A stretch of DNA of 64,000 nucleotides. It comes from Isoetes taiwanensis (taxonomy: Eukaryota > Streptophyta > Lycopodiopsida > Isoetales > Isoetaceae). Each line of letters begins with the position of its first letter. The stretch's first letter is position 1. Below the pieces are notes generated by a model. It ran no database searches. It was given only the letters and a program-made list of their open reading frames with translations, and was not told the origin of the DNA. The position numbers and the translations under genes were made by a program. Where the stretch lies: positions 248,001-312,000 of the forward strand of contig JAJEKV010000337.1 in the NCBI GenBank assembly GCA_021234155.1, written 5' to 3'. Shown piece by piece: positions 36,791 through 48,269 of this stretch.

Positions 36791-37828
36791 CTTGCTTTAA
36801 AAAAAACAACACATAGAGCAAATTTTGGGGTTGTTGTGATGACATGGAGTAGAGATTTCTGTAGGCCAATCTTCATAAAGTCATGGTATCAAGTATTGTG
36901 TTGTCTGAAGTAGCAATTTTGATTGATTGTGAAAACATGACTTTGAAGTATGATTTAAGCCACTTCACCCTCGGGACATGGAGGGCAACCCTCCGTGCGT
37001 AGCACCTTGTTTTTTTAGTGGCTTTAATTTCAATGGTTCGTGTTCTTCATATTTTTCTTATTTTGGCAGTTTCGTTTCTACGTTCTCGCGGGACAGGGGC
37101 CGGATTCATGCATGTGGCCCCCTGTTCCAATCCGGAAGGTCCTGGCCTGCAGTGGTGGGGAGAGCAGTGGCGGTCCACATCTTCAGGAGGGGTTGTTGTT
37201 GCAGCCCATTCTTGTGCAATCTTCTCTCGAATATGGCAGCGGAATCAGGGCCTCCTGCAGGTATCTGAGTTTGTTTCGGTCTTGGAATGGCCATGTTCTT
37301 GAGGAGGCTGGCTAGGGAGCCATGTTCTTGAGGGGCAGTCTGGATGCTGAGGGCCGTCCCCCTGAAAGTAGTGCCATTTGTGGAGCAGCCGGAGCCTCTT
37401 TTGGCAGATGCAGGCCAGGGGAAAGATGGAGCTGGGGATAATTCTTGGCAGTTTGTGGAGTGCCTGCGCCTGTTTGAAGACAAGGGGCCAGGCAGGCCTG
37501 GGATTTTGCAGGCTTGAAGACCTGTGGTGCTTTGAGCATGGGTTGGGTCGTGTTGAAGTGTTTGTTTCTGTGTTCTTGGCTTCGGCCTTGTGTCTGTAAA
37601 TATTTTTTGTTATGAGTGAAGTTAGTGTGGTCATGATGCTGCCAGGAGCAGCATGATGTTCTGTTGTGAATATATATGAATGCCATTGTTGTTCTTACTT
37701 GTAATGTAAAGGCTCTCTTCACGTGGTTTGAAAAATCGGTGTCCCTGTATTTCAGTGCTGATTTTCGTGTATTGCTTCTTAATTCATTTCATATAAGACA
37801 TCATTTGTGACTTTAAAGCAAAAAATAA
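36791..37828. other. GC-richer intergenic DNA, no gene recognised
   Basis: 36960-37700 is richer in G and C than its surroundings, so long open frames (up to 136 codons) appear on both strands at once. None shows a family motif and none is favoured, so I do not call a gene. GCCATGTTCTTGAGG occurs twice at about 37288-37335. Confidence 0.5.
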
Positions 37829-38155
37829 CACTACAGGGTGTCTTATATAAATGAGACACTAACAAATACTAGTGTGAAAACCATCACAAAATAAGACCAC
37901 CTATTATTTTGAATATGACTGGTCAATAGAATAAAATATAATATAATAAGTGGTGTCTTATTTTATGGCGGGGGAAGTCCCCCGGTATAAAATAAGACTC
38001 CATTGCCCTTACCGAACCTATTTGAACCTACCCGAACCTAAATAATATGTCTTATATGGCTTCGTGTGAAAACCAATTCTTCTTAAATATTGACATGGAC
38101 CAATAGTATGCCTTAAAATATAAGACACACTAGTAGTGTGAAAAGCCCCTTTGCC
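37829..38155. mobile_element. Small non-autonomous DNA-transposon-like repeat
   Basis: Starts CACTACAGGGTGTCTTATA and is filled with repeated subterminal phrases in both orientations: (A/T)AATAAGAC / GTCTTATTT and ACTAGTGTGAAAACC (37875), CGTGTGAAAACC (38060) and TAGTGTGAAAAGCCCC (38138). A CACTA start with clustered subterminal repeats suggests a CACTA/EnSpm-derived MITE, but the right end (CTTTGCCGTAG) is not a good terminal partner and no target duplication was found. Confidence 0.35.
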
Positions 38156-38736
38156 GTAGGTTGGGCGAAAAAAGGGGGAGGCCATTGCTTATTTTCCAGT
38201 GGTCTTGGGGGGGGGGAATTATATGGTCGCTGTGCATGGTCCAAAAGGTGGTGCACAGATCTTGTCACGGACAATTTGGAGTAGAAGATGATGTCTCTAT
38301 GCAAAAATCGACCTTCTGGGTGGCAGTGGCATCATCGGCCTCTATTGGAAATGCAGGTAACATTTGAGTTTCTTTTGCTACAAGATGTTCTTCCGTAATC
38401 TAGCAAGGGCCGCTGGGAACGGGTCCTTGGATGCAGAGGGAAGGCATGCAGAGAGTAGTGTTGTTGCGGTAGGTAGGGGTATGTGGAAGGATTTTACCCT
38501 TGCGAGAGAGACAAATTTCCGCCAAAGCTCCCATGTGGAAGTGGGAACATTTCACTCAGTAGATGCCGGGTCTTTTGCATGAAGTCAGGAGGCCTCATGC
38601 TTTCTATGGCGATAGCCTGCATTGTTCATTAGGTGGCCTTCTAAATCGACTAGCCCTTCTGCCAAATCTCTCAATTTTACCATTGCAGCTCTTATGTTTG
38701 TAGATAGGGGTCCAGGGAACACAAGTTTTTCCTCCA

Positions 38737-39510
38737 TGCAAGAAGCTTGTAGTGAGGAAGAAAATCATCAGTAAGCCTCTAAGACACAGTGCTGCTAGCA
38801 GGGATGGGCCCTCTTCCTTGGATATTAGTGTCACCATCAGTGTTGGCGGTATGGATGTGTGGAAGACAATATATAGTGCTATGTGTAGGTTCCTGGAATG
38901 TGAGTGCCGGGGTGGCATTGTGAGCTCAGAGAGGGGCTCCAACCTTGACCACCTCCAGGTTGTCTTCAGAATTGCTCTCACTAGTCCTATGGCTGTAAAC
39001 TTGAGGCTGAAAAAGAGCCTGGGGTGGGATATATATATAAACCTGTTCATATTCCAAGACTACGGTGGTGTGCTAGGGTGAACCCTCTGCCTTTTTCTCC
39101 TTAAAGGGAGGGAGGCGTCGAGGGGTGCCCTTTGGTATGGATTTTTTTTTCTGATTATGTGGAGAGGCTTTGTCTCGGATTATTTTTGGCGTAGTGGAGG
39201 AGGGTGGTGGATGGGGCTTGGATCACGGGATGGTAGCCATCAGTTATTAACCGGTTGCGATGACACTTTCCTCTTCTTGGTGGCGTAAGAGAGGAATTTG
39301 CGGAATGTGAAGGGTTCTTTGGATACTTTCTCCTTGGCCTCGGGCATTCTTACGGGTGGGGTAAATGCTACTGCATTATGGGCAGTGACTCATACCTCCC
39401 CTTGTTTGGCTCTATTCCCTTGGAAGGTACTTCCGGGTAATGTGTGTACTAAGCTCTTGGGTATTCCCTTTGGGCTGCAAGGGATGTTTCCATGGGGAGG
39501 TGTGGGATGA
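38737..39510 (+). pseudogene. Possible Replitron-like Rep (HUH endonuclease) remnant
   Basis: The frame at 38752-39081 reads SLDISVTISVGG, VWKTIYSAM, then GIVSSERG (about 38917-38940), LDHLQVVFRI (about 38950-38979), TSPMAVNLRLKKSLGWD (to about 39030). Single-tyrosine Rep proteins of Replitrons, as I recall them, have the same order: ..S.ERG....HLH.Q.V.RI..TS..AV...LK.ALGW. Here the His-hydrophobic-His centre is reduced to HLQ, so two residues appear lost and activity is not expected. A later frame (39298-39510), with GGVNATALWAVTHT, may be a further decayed part. The start is a GTG and upstream frames are broken. The assignment is from memory of the family pattern and needs a profile search; an unrelated chance ORF cannot be excluded. 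Confidence 0.4.
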
Positions 39511-42500
39511 GATTTTGGCGATTTCGTAAAACACCTCAATTGGTGGAAGGGCAACAAGTTGTCCATGGCGGCGTAGGATCACTATTGCCAAGTCGGTATT
39601 TGTAGCACTCATGTATATGACATATCTGCGATGTTAGCTCCACGCCGACACCCAATTTTTGGTCCCATTGTTTTTTGGTTGTATGAAGTGTTGTTTTATG
39701 CAAAAAAACAAGAAATGGCCCCAAAAGTCCACGTGGCGGATTTATCCGATTTGCACAAAGAGAGCGTTGTTTTTGGCAAAATTTTCCACGCGTCTTTTTT
39801 AAAAATCCACGCCAAAAAAAAAAAAATTGGTATAGTTTTTGTGACTTTTGTCAAGCGTGTACTTTTTCCTTTATTTGTTTTTTAAAACCACTTGCGTTGT
39901 TTAGCTTTAAAATATCAGCGTAGGTTTTAATTTTACTACACGAAAAACTAAATTACAACACTAGAAATAAAGAACTATAAAAAGAACACGTAGGAAATTG
40001 AAAATAATGTTTTTCAAATGTTCTTTTTCTCAATATGGACCGTCGTTTCAAGTGTTGTTTTTTTGCAAAATTAGGAAAACTGCATGGCCTTTTTTTTTAA
40101 TAAACGAAACACTACATGTGTTATTGAAATCTAGCTATTGTTTTCGTAAAATAAGGACATGTAAAAAGTAATATAATAATTGCGAGAAAAAGCGTGAGTT
40201 TCTAGACCTAATGAGATATTGACACATGGCATAGTTTTTAAATAAAAAAACATTATTCTAGCCAATCAAATATAGACACGTGGCATACTTTTGAAATAAT
40301 AAAGCATTATTATTACACGTAGGAAAAACAAGGTATTGTTTCTAATATATCTTCTAACAAATCAAATGTTGACACGTGGCACACATTATAAAAAAATTAC
40401 TATAGGCCACAATTTAAAAGCTAATATATTATGAATTTTGTATCTATCTTTTTTTATTGTAAAAAAAAAGCCTTTTTGGGAATCGAACCCAAAACAAGTC
40501 CATAAAGCATAATATAAAGCATAATATGCCATGTTATCTCCATTCTCATTTTACACATACTAAACTAGATTGCAATCTAAGTATTAACTTAGATTAAAAC
40601 ATTCAATGGTTTAAAGTTCAAAACAATTGAATTAATAGTTAAGGTTAAAAATTTGCACACAATTGATCTCATTTATTTTATTCCATTGCATTATCTAGCA
40701 AAAATGAATGATCGTGCACTTGATTCAACTCTTATACTTTGCTTTTTGTGCATTCCATTGTCAACGGGATTTGAACCTAAGGAGAGGCCTATTGGCCTTT
40801 CGAGAAGTGCCATTGAGAGGCCCATTGCTTGAGGTTTTTCAGCTTTTACAAAAAATAAATCCAAGAAGAATAACAGGATATAAAAGGAAAGCTCAAAAAT
40901 TAAATCCAAGATGAATTCACGGATACAAAAGTTTGAGAAAGACACATTTCGGAGACGAAAAATGGATTCGGATCAAGAAGATTACGGTAGATTGGAGCGA
41001 GAAAAAGGCACAACTAGAAGCATTTATTGGGCATTCCAAGATTTCCATCTTTACCCTCATCCACCGCCTACGACATATTTCTTTGCTATCTTCTTCCTTC
41101 AACTGCAATGTACCTAAAATACCCGAATGTTCCTACGTAACATGCAAAAATTTCTTTGCAAAACATAAACAATAAACAATAAAAGAACCTCGGGATCTTT
41201 GTTGCGAAAGCAGTCAAACGGCCCGGCCTTGAACCACAAAAGCAGCGGGGAGGGGAACAATTTTTTTCCATCGCAAAAAAAAAAGCGCTGAAGAACGCGT
41301 GAAAGAAGGTGCGGATATGAAGACCGCGAGAAAGAGCGTGAGAAAAAATGGAGGATTTCATGATAATCTTTTTACGTTTACGTTGGTAGGCGACTGGGTA
41401 GAGTCTCCGCATACTCAGATCTTCATCTTTATCATGCGATAAACCGAGTATGCTTTGAACCATAGCCAATCTCGAACCTACAAAGCGGTAGTCCTTGAAG
41501 GATGCAAAACCAGCCATATTTTCGGTAGGGTGTGAAAGGGATTGAATATGGAAGAAAAAAATATTTCAGCTCTTATTCTTGGACCTTGAAAGCTTATTAT
41601 GAGCTCCAAATCATACAGAAAAGAGTGCCCGGAGTGAGCCTCGAGAGAAAATGAAGAAGCGGCGCTAGCTAATCATAAGAAAGCGAATTGAAGAAACTTG
41701 TGTGTGAAGTTCTTTTTAAAATATATGGAGGATTTCCAGCGAGAGAAGCGGGATTTCAAGTGAAGCGAAGCGGATAACAAGAGGAAACAAAATAGGAAGG
41801 CCAGAGAGCAATGGCATTACAAAAGAAAGCGGCCAAGCAAGCCGGACGGCGAAGGGATCCAAAGATAGTATGCACCATAACTTTCGAATCCAATAGGATG
41901 CATGGGACAAGGATCGGGCCATAAATTTTGGCCGAAAAAAGCAATAGCGCCATCTCGACCAATGTGGCCGAGAAATGAGAAAAAACAATGGCGGCAATTT
42001 TAAATGTCAACCCTGATAATTTTTTTTTAGCATAAGATTATAAGGCGAGGATCATGATCTTCCTATGGGTTTCTCTTGTCCTAAAACTGAGCGTTAAAAA
42101 TAGAGCCAATAAGATCATACTACGAAGATCACCATTTGGGCATTTATCTTCAATTAAATATTTGATGGGGCAATTTTACACATATTTTTAATTCTCAAAT
42201 TTTATTTTTATACCAATCTACTAAAACCAACTACTTAATGGGATGTTTTTATATTATTTGTGGAACATTGCTAAAACCCATTGTGCTAGATCAGCCACCC
42301 GATTGACAAAGGGGCATTCCATGTGCAACTTTCAATAATTAAAAAAGTGCAGAGCCAAAAATATGATAGCTCTTACTTGGGAAAAGGCTAAAGAACAAAG
42401 CCCAAAGCAATCTTGTTTCATTTCCAAGTTTTAGGATCAAAATAAATGCCCAACTTCGCATTTTGGGTCCTAAAGATAATTACATTATAAGCTTATTTGG

Positions 42501-42974
42501 AGCATTGAGGAGGCAAGAACTTTGAATCAAACAAACAACTAAAGCTTTCCTTGCCATATGTTTGCATCTCCAAGCGCAATGGCAAAACAAAAGCAAATCT
42601 CCAAGCGCGCTGACGTCCCATCCCGATTCAAATTGCTCCCCAATCATATTTTGTGAAAAAACAAAACAAAGAAATAAAGACACAAAGGGAAATAAATCCT
42701 TCTTTCTAAAGTAAATTCGAACCTCAGAACGCAATGGCCTCACACGAAAACCCCTCAAACACCGGGGCAATGCAACTTTGGTTTTAACACCATCGGTAGC
42801 ATTCACACCCTTTCATATTTAGATGGATGGTTTTCATTTCAAGCCAGCCTAGCGAGTTTGTATCTTTGGGCCGGGAGGTTGGAGTTTGGCATCTGGCATG
42901 AGCTACACTTCAAGAATCCTAAAATGGCAAGACATCTTTCTTTTTTTAGAACCATTCTCAGAATGCCATTGGCA
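39511..42974. other. Intergenic AT-rich DNA, no gene recognised
   Basis: Short overlapping frames only. It holds the ACACGTGGC cluster described separately and two tRNA-like B-box motifs in the minus sense: 40478-40490 (the reverse of GGGTTCGATTCCC, a perfect T-arm-like match) and about 40762-40775 (GGGATTTGAACCT). Frames at 41086-41517 and 41716-42010 overlap each other or shift and show no motif. Confidence 0.5.
40221..40381 (+). promoter_or_regulatory. Three spaced GACAC(G/A)TGGCA motifs (G-box/ABRE-like)
   Basis: GACACATGGCA at 40221, GACACGTGGCA at 40275 and GACACGTGGCA at 40371, the last two each preceded by (C/A)AATCAAAT.T. ACACGTGGC is the core bound by plant bZIP factors. No transcript start is evident nearby, so these may be parts of a decayed tandem repeat and not a working promoter. 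Confidence 0.45.
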
Positions 42975-43770
42975 TATTTGAGCAACCTTGGCATGTTGGA
43001 GCCATTGACATGTTTGAGTCACCTTGTCATGGTGGAGCCTAGGTGGCATGTTGGAGCTCCATGTGGCATGTTTGAGCCACCTTGCCAAATTTGAGCCTAG
43101 ATGGCATGTTGGAGCCCAAGTGGCATGTTTGAGCCACCTTGTCATGTTTGAGCCTAGGTGGCATGTTTGAACCACCTTGGCATGTTGGGCCCGGGTGGCA
43201 TCTTTGAGCCACCTTTCTTGTTGGAGCCTAGGTGGCATGTTGGAGCCACCTTGGCATGTTGGAGCCTAGGTAGCATGTTTGAACCATCTTGGCATGTTGG
43301 GCACGGGTGGCATGTTTGTGCCACCTTGGAATGCTTGAGCCACCTTGGCATGTTAGAGCCTAGATGGCATGTTGGAGCCACCTTGGCATGTTGGGGTGAC
43401 CTTGGCATGTTAGGGCACGGGTGGCATGTGGAGCCCACGTGGTGTGTTTGAGCCACCTTGGCATATTGGAGCCCACGTGGCATGTTGGAGCCCACATGGC
43501 ATGTTTGAGCCACCTTGGCATGTTTGAGCCTAGGTGGCTTGTTGGAGCCACCTTGACATGTTGGGTAGGGTGGCATGTTGGAGCCCTAGGTGGCGCGTTG
43601 GAGCCTGGGTGGTACGTTGGAGCCTAGGTGGCATGCTAGAGCTCCACGGGGGCATGTTGGAGCCTAGTTGGCGCGTTGGAGCCTACGTGGCATGTTGAAG
43701 CCGCCTTGGCATGTTGGAGCCTAGGTGGCATATTTGAGCCACCTTGGCATGCTTGAGCCTAGGTGAGGGG
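42975..43770 (+). repeat. 19-bp minisatellite array A (left arm)
   Basis: About 40 imperfect units of CATGTTGGAGCC(TAGGT/ACCTT)GG, with two main variants (GCCTAGGTGG and GCCACCTTGG) interspersed. The unit length is not a multiple of three, so the long open frames here on both strands are only the repeat read in rotation. It is the reverse complement of array B at 47157-48050. Confidence 0.95.
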
Positions 43771-43784
43771 CAAATGCTTGAGCC

Positions 43785-44480
43785 TCTGGGAGGGCAAATG
43801 CAGTGCCTCCCTTCGAGAACCCGGTTTCCCTATCCGACCATTGAATTTTCCATTCAAGGTGTAACTTTGCTTGGCGGGGCTCAAAAAATTCAAGATACGT
43901 CAGGAGAACATATCAACCGCATGAAAGTGTCTGCGGTCGGCCAGTGTAGAAACCCAAGTGTTTTGTCGTTCGGGCGGTACAAAGGCTCAGGAATGGAGAT
44001 TTGACTTGGCCATGTAAGTCATGTTGAAACAGCAAAATTACCCTAGGGACCAAGTTACCACGGTCATTTTGCAGCAAAAGAAACACGAACCCTCTACATG
44101 GCGTGTTGGACGCACCCTCGGCTAAGGACAATGTTGGAACACTGAACATGTTGGACATGAGCTACTTTGGCTTCAGGAGGCGGGGGTGGTCTTACGCCCA
44201 CGAAACTTGGTCTCCGGGGTAATGTCGATGTTTTGAGTCCGTTGGAAGTCGGATCACGGTTGTTGGAGGGATGGGATAGTTGCCCGTCCGTAGTGGCGTG
44301 GGGGACCCTCTAGAGAGGACCTTTGGGTCGGCTATACGGAAGGTTTTAGGGCTCCATCTTCGGCATCAACGCCCTCCCATTACCTCATGACATTGTGCAA
44401 GATCCTGGTCCAATCTAGCTGGGGTATGGCCTCCAAAACGCAAACCACATTGCCTTGCCGGGTTATTGTAGGGTTTACGT
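43785..44480 (-). repeat. Inverted copy (U0) of the 0.8-kb unit
   Basis: Read on the minus strand, this matches the first 0.7 kb of units U1-U3: shared phrases include AACATATCAA, TAGAAACCCAAGTGTTTTGTCG, GGAGATTTGACTT and CCTCATGACATTGTGCAAGATCC, all in reversed orientation and order. It joins array A at the same end at which U3 joins array B. Confidence 0.88.
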
Positions 44481-44669
44481 TATGGAGGCCAAAATGTGGT
44501 CGATTGCACTTGGGACTGGTGTACCTTTTTTGAACATGCATGCGGAGCCATGGCAATCTGAAATAACGGACTTTGGATCTATTGGCGATCCCGAATCATT
44601 CCAAAAAAATTTGCTACTACAAAATGAACATATGTTCTTGACTTCTAATTGCGACCTTTGGGAGGAGGA
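44481..44669 (+). other. Central spacer of the composite inverted repeat
   Basis: The only part between the arrays without a second copy. An open frame through it (from 44455, 107 codons) reads into the repeated unit and has no recognised motif. A transposase, if the composite ever had one, is not here. Confidence 0.5.
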
Positions 44670-47135
44670 TAAATCCAAACCCCATTTCGTAGGTTTCTAT
44701 TGCTTCTTGTTTTCAAGCTGCGGCTTCTCGACCATGTCTCGGGTGCAAGCGAATAAAACTTCGACCTCCATAACGTAAACCCTACAATAACCTAGCAAGT
44801 TACCGGGGTTTATGTTTTGGAGGCCATACCATGGCGATTGGACCAGGATCTTGCACAATGTCATGAGGTAGTGGGAGGGCTTTTGCCGCCCGCGAAACTT
44901 GGTCTCGGAGCCCTAAAACCTTCGAGGAAGAAGTTGACCCAAAGGTCCTCTCTCGGAGGGTCCCGGCCCTGGGACGGGCAACTATCCCATCCACGAAGGC
45001 GTGATCCGACCGCCCACCGGTTCGAAACATCGACATTACCACGGAGACCAAGTTTAGGTGGGCGTAAGACCACCCCGCTCTTGCCGAAGCGCCAAAGTAG
45101 CTCATGTCCAACATGTTCGTAGTGAATTGTCCTTAGCGGAGGGTCGCGGGAATATCTTGCCATGTAGAGGGTTCGTGTTTCTTTTGCTGCAAAAAATGAC
45201 CGTGTAACTTGGTCCCTAGGGTAATTTTCTTTGTTTCGGACGACATGGCGAAGTCAAATCTCCATTCAGGACCTTTATGCTTGCCCGAACGACAAAACAC
45301 TTGGGTTTCTACGATTAAAACTTTGACCTCCGGGGACACTTTTGCGGTTTGATATGTTCTCCCGGACGGATCTTGAATTTTTTTGAGCCCCTTTCGAAGC
45401 AAGTTACTTGAATGGAGAATTCAGCGATTAGGATAGGAAGCCGGACTCAGGGAAGGGAATTTTTGGCATTTGCCCTCGGGAGGAGCACTTTGGTAGGAAA
45501 GCTTGCCTCGGTAAATCCAAACCCCATTTCGGCCGGTTTACATTTGCTTCTTGTTTTCAAGCTGCGGCTTCTGCTCGACCATGTCTCAAGTGCAAGCGAA
45601 TAAAACTTCGACCACCATAGCGTAAACCCTACAATAACCTAGCAGCGCCGCGGGGTTTATGTTTTGGAGGCCATACCCTACCCGGATTGAACCGAGGATC
45701 TTGCACAATGTCATGAGGTAGTGGGGGCGTTGGCGGAAGATGGAGCCCTAAAACCTTCGGAAGAAGTTAGTCTCAAAGGTCCTCTCACGGAGGTCCTTGG
45801 CCGCGGGCGGGCAACTTCGCCCACCCGGAGCTGTGATCGACTCGCCAGCGGTTTCGAAACATCGACATTACCACGGAGACCAAGTTTTGTGGGCGAGAAG
45901 ACCACCCTGCTCCCAGAAAGCGCCAAAATAGCTCATGTCCAACATGTTCGTAGTGAATTGGCCTTAGCGGAGGGTGCGAGAATCTTGCCCAGCCAGGGTT
46001 AGGTGTTTCTTTGCTGCAAAAGTGGCCAGGTGTAATTTGGTCCCAGGGGTAATTTCCTTTGTTTGGACGATATGGCGAAGTCAAATCTCCATTAGGAACC
46101 TTTATCTTGCCCGACGACAAAACACTTGGGTTTCTACTCGGTCGACTTGAGGGACACTGCGGTTTGATATGTTCTCGGGCCGGATCTTGAATTTTTGAGC
46201 TGCTCGAAGCAAGTTACGAATGGAGAATTCAGCGGTCGGATAGGGAAGCCGGGTTCGGGGAAGGGAGGCATTGGCATTTGCCCTCGGGAGGACTGCTTTG
46301 GTAGGAAAGCACGCCTCGGTAAATCCAAATCCCATTTCGGCGGTTTCTATTGCTTCTTGTTTTCAAGCTGCGGCTTCTCGACCATGTCTCAAGTGCAACT
46401 GAATAAAACTTCGACCTCCATAGCGTAAACCCTACAATAACCTAGCAGCATACGGGGTTTATGTTTTGGAGGCCATACCCTACCCTTGATTGGACCCGGG
46501 ATCTTGCACAATGTCATGAGGTAGTGGGAGGCGTTGGCCTTGAAAGATGGAGCCCTAAAACCTCTTAGAAGAAGTTCGTCCCAAAGGTCCTATCACGGAG
46601 GGTCCTTGGCCCACCGGGCGGGCAAGTCTCCCACCGGGCTGTGATCTGACGTGCCAGCGGACTCGAAACATTGACATTACCACGGAGACCAAGTTTCATG
46701 GGCGGAAGACCACCCTGCTCGGGCGCCAAAGTAGCTCATGTCCAACACGTTAAGTAGTGAATTGGCCTTAGCGGAGGGTGCGAGAATCTTGCCATGTAGA
46801 GGGTTCGTGTTTCTTTTGTCGCAAAAATGACCATGTAACTTGGTCCCTAGGGTAATTTCGTGTTTTGGACGATATGGCGAAGTCAAATCTCCATTAGGAA
46901 GCCTTTATCTTTGCCCGACGACAAAACACTTGGGTTTCTACGATTCGACTACAAGACACTGCGCGGAGGGATATGTTCTCGGGGACGGATCTTGAATTTT
47001 TTTGAGCACCTTTCGAAGCAAGTTACGAATAGAGAATTCAGCGGTCCGGATAGGAAGCCCGGGTTAAAGGGAAGGGAGGCATTGGCTTTTGCCCTCCCGG
47101 AGGAGCACTGGTAGGAAAGCCTGCCTCGGTAACCT
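44670..47135 (+). repeat. Three tandem 0.8-kb units (U1-U3)
   Basis: U1 44670-45512, U2 45513-46319 and U3 46320-47135 each start AAATCCAAA(C/T)CCCATTTCG, contain ACCATGTCTC(A/G)(A/G)GTGCAA, GTAAACCCTACAATAACC and GGGGTTTATGTTTTGGAGGC, and end with a GCATTTGCCCTCGGGAGGA-like phrase. They differ by many small indels. Frames inside them do not persist from copy to copy, so they are unlikely to code. Confidence 0.9.
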
Positions 47136-47156
47136 GATGTTCGTCTCCTGGGGTCT

Positions 47157-48050
47157 GGCCACCTAGGCTATAACATGCCACCTGGGCTCCAAATGCCACG
47201 TGAGCTCCAACATGCCACGTGAGCTCCAACATGCCAAGTTGGCTCCAACGTGCCACCTAGGCTCAAGCATGCCAAGGTGGCTCAAATAAGCCACATAGGC
47301 TCCAACATGCCACAGGCTTCAACATGCCCGCGTGGGCTCCAACATGCCAACTAGGCTCCAACATGCCTCGTGAGCTCTAGCATGTCACCTAGGCTCCAAC
47401 GTGCCACCTAGGCTCCAACATGCCACCTAGGCTCCAACATGCCAAGGTGGCTCCAACATGCCACCTAGGCTCAAGCGTGCCAAGGTGGCTCAAACATGCC
47501 ACGTAGGCTCCAACATGCCACCTATGCTCCAACATGCCACGTGGTCTCCAACATGCCACCTAGCATGCCACCTAGGCTCCAACATGCCACCTAGGCTCCA
47601 ACATGCCACGGAGGCTCCAACATGCCACGTGAGCTCCAACATGCTAAGTTGGCTCCAGCGTGCCACCTAGGCTCAAAGCACGCCAAGGTGGCTCAAATAT
47701 GCCACCTAGGCTCCAACATGCCACCAAGGCTTCAACATGCCACGTAGGCTCCAACATGCCTAGCATGCCACCTAGGCTCCAACATGCCACCTAGGCTCCA
47801 ACATGCCACGTGAGCTCCAACATGCCACATAGGCTCCAACATGCCAAGTTGGCTCCAACGTGCCACCTAGGCTCAAGCATGCCAATGTGGCTCAAATATG
47901 CCACCATCGGCTCCAACATGCCACGAGAACGCAACATGCCACCGGGCTCCAACATGCCACGTGAGCTCTAACATGACACCTAGGCTCCAACATGCCACCT
48001 ACGGCTCCAACATGCCACCAAGGCTTCAACATGCCACGTAGGCTCCAACG
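47157..48050 (-). repeat. 19-bp minisatellite array B (right arm)
   Basis: About 45 imperfect units of CATGCCACCTAGGCTCCAA with GAG/AGG/GTGG variants, the reverse complement of array A. A few longer-period phrases (CTAGCATGCCACCTAGG) occur twice, showing secondary duplication of blocks. This is not a CRISPR array: there are no unique spacers. Confidence 0.95.
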
Positions 48051-48269
48051 CATGAATGACCAAGGCAAGATATGAATGACATGGACATGGACTTGATGAC
48101 GTTAGGATATTGTTAGGATTTTGCGTGGTCCTATGACATTAATGCTTATGGATTTGTTGCAGCGGTCCTGCACCCCGTCAAGGAATACAAATCAAATTCT
48201 TGATGGTTTTGTTATGCAAAAATAGGCGTTAAGTAATTGAAGTAGTTGAAGTAACTTGTCTTGCATGGA

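Noticed and set aside
37106-37722. Overlapping minus-strand frames of 125-136 codons and plus-strand frames of 91-96 codons
   Set aside because: They coexist in a GC-richer patch, show no conserved motif, and no frame is favoured.
38604-39050. 148-codon minus-strand frame
   Set aside because: It overlaps the plus-strand Rep-like reading, has no motif of its own, and looks like its shadow.
43154-43576. Long open frames (up to 140 codons) on both strands through the 19-bp array
   Set aside because: The unit is not a multiple of three and lacks stops in some rotations, so these are repeats read in frame and not genes.
44455-44778. Possible gene in the spacer of the composite inverted repeat
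   Set aside because: Half of the 107-codon frame lies in the repeated unit and is not kept open in the other copies; no motif.
47157-48050. CRISPR array
   Set aside because: The units are contiguous variants of one 19-bp sequence without unique spacers, and this is a plant nuclear genome.
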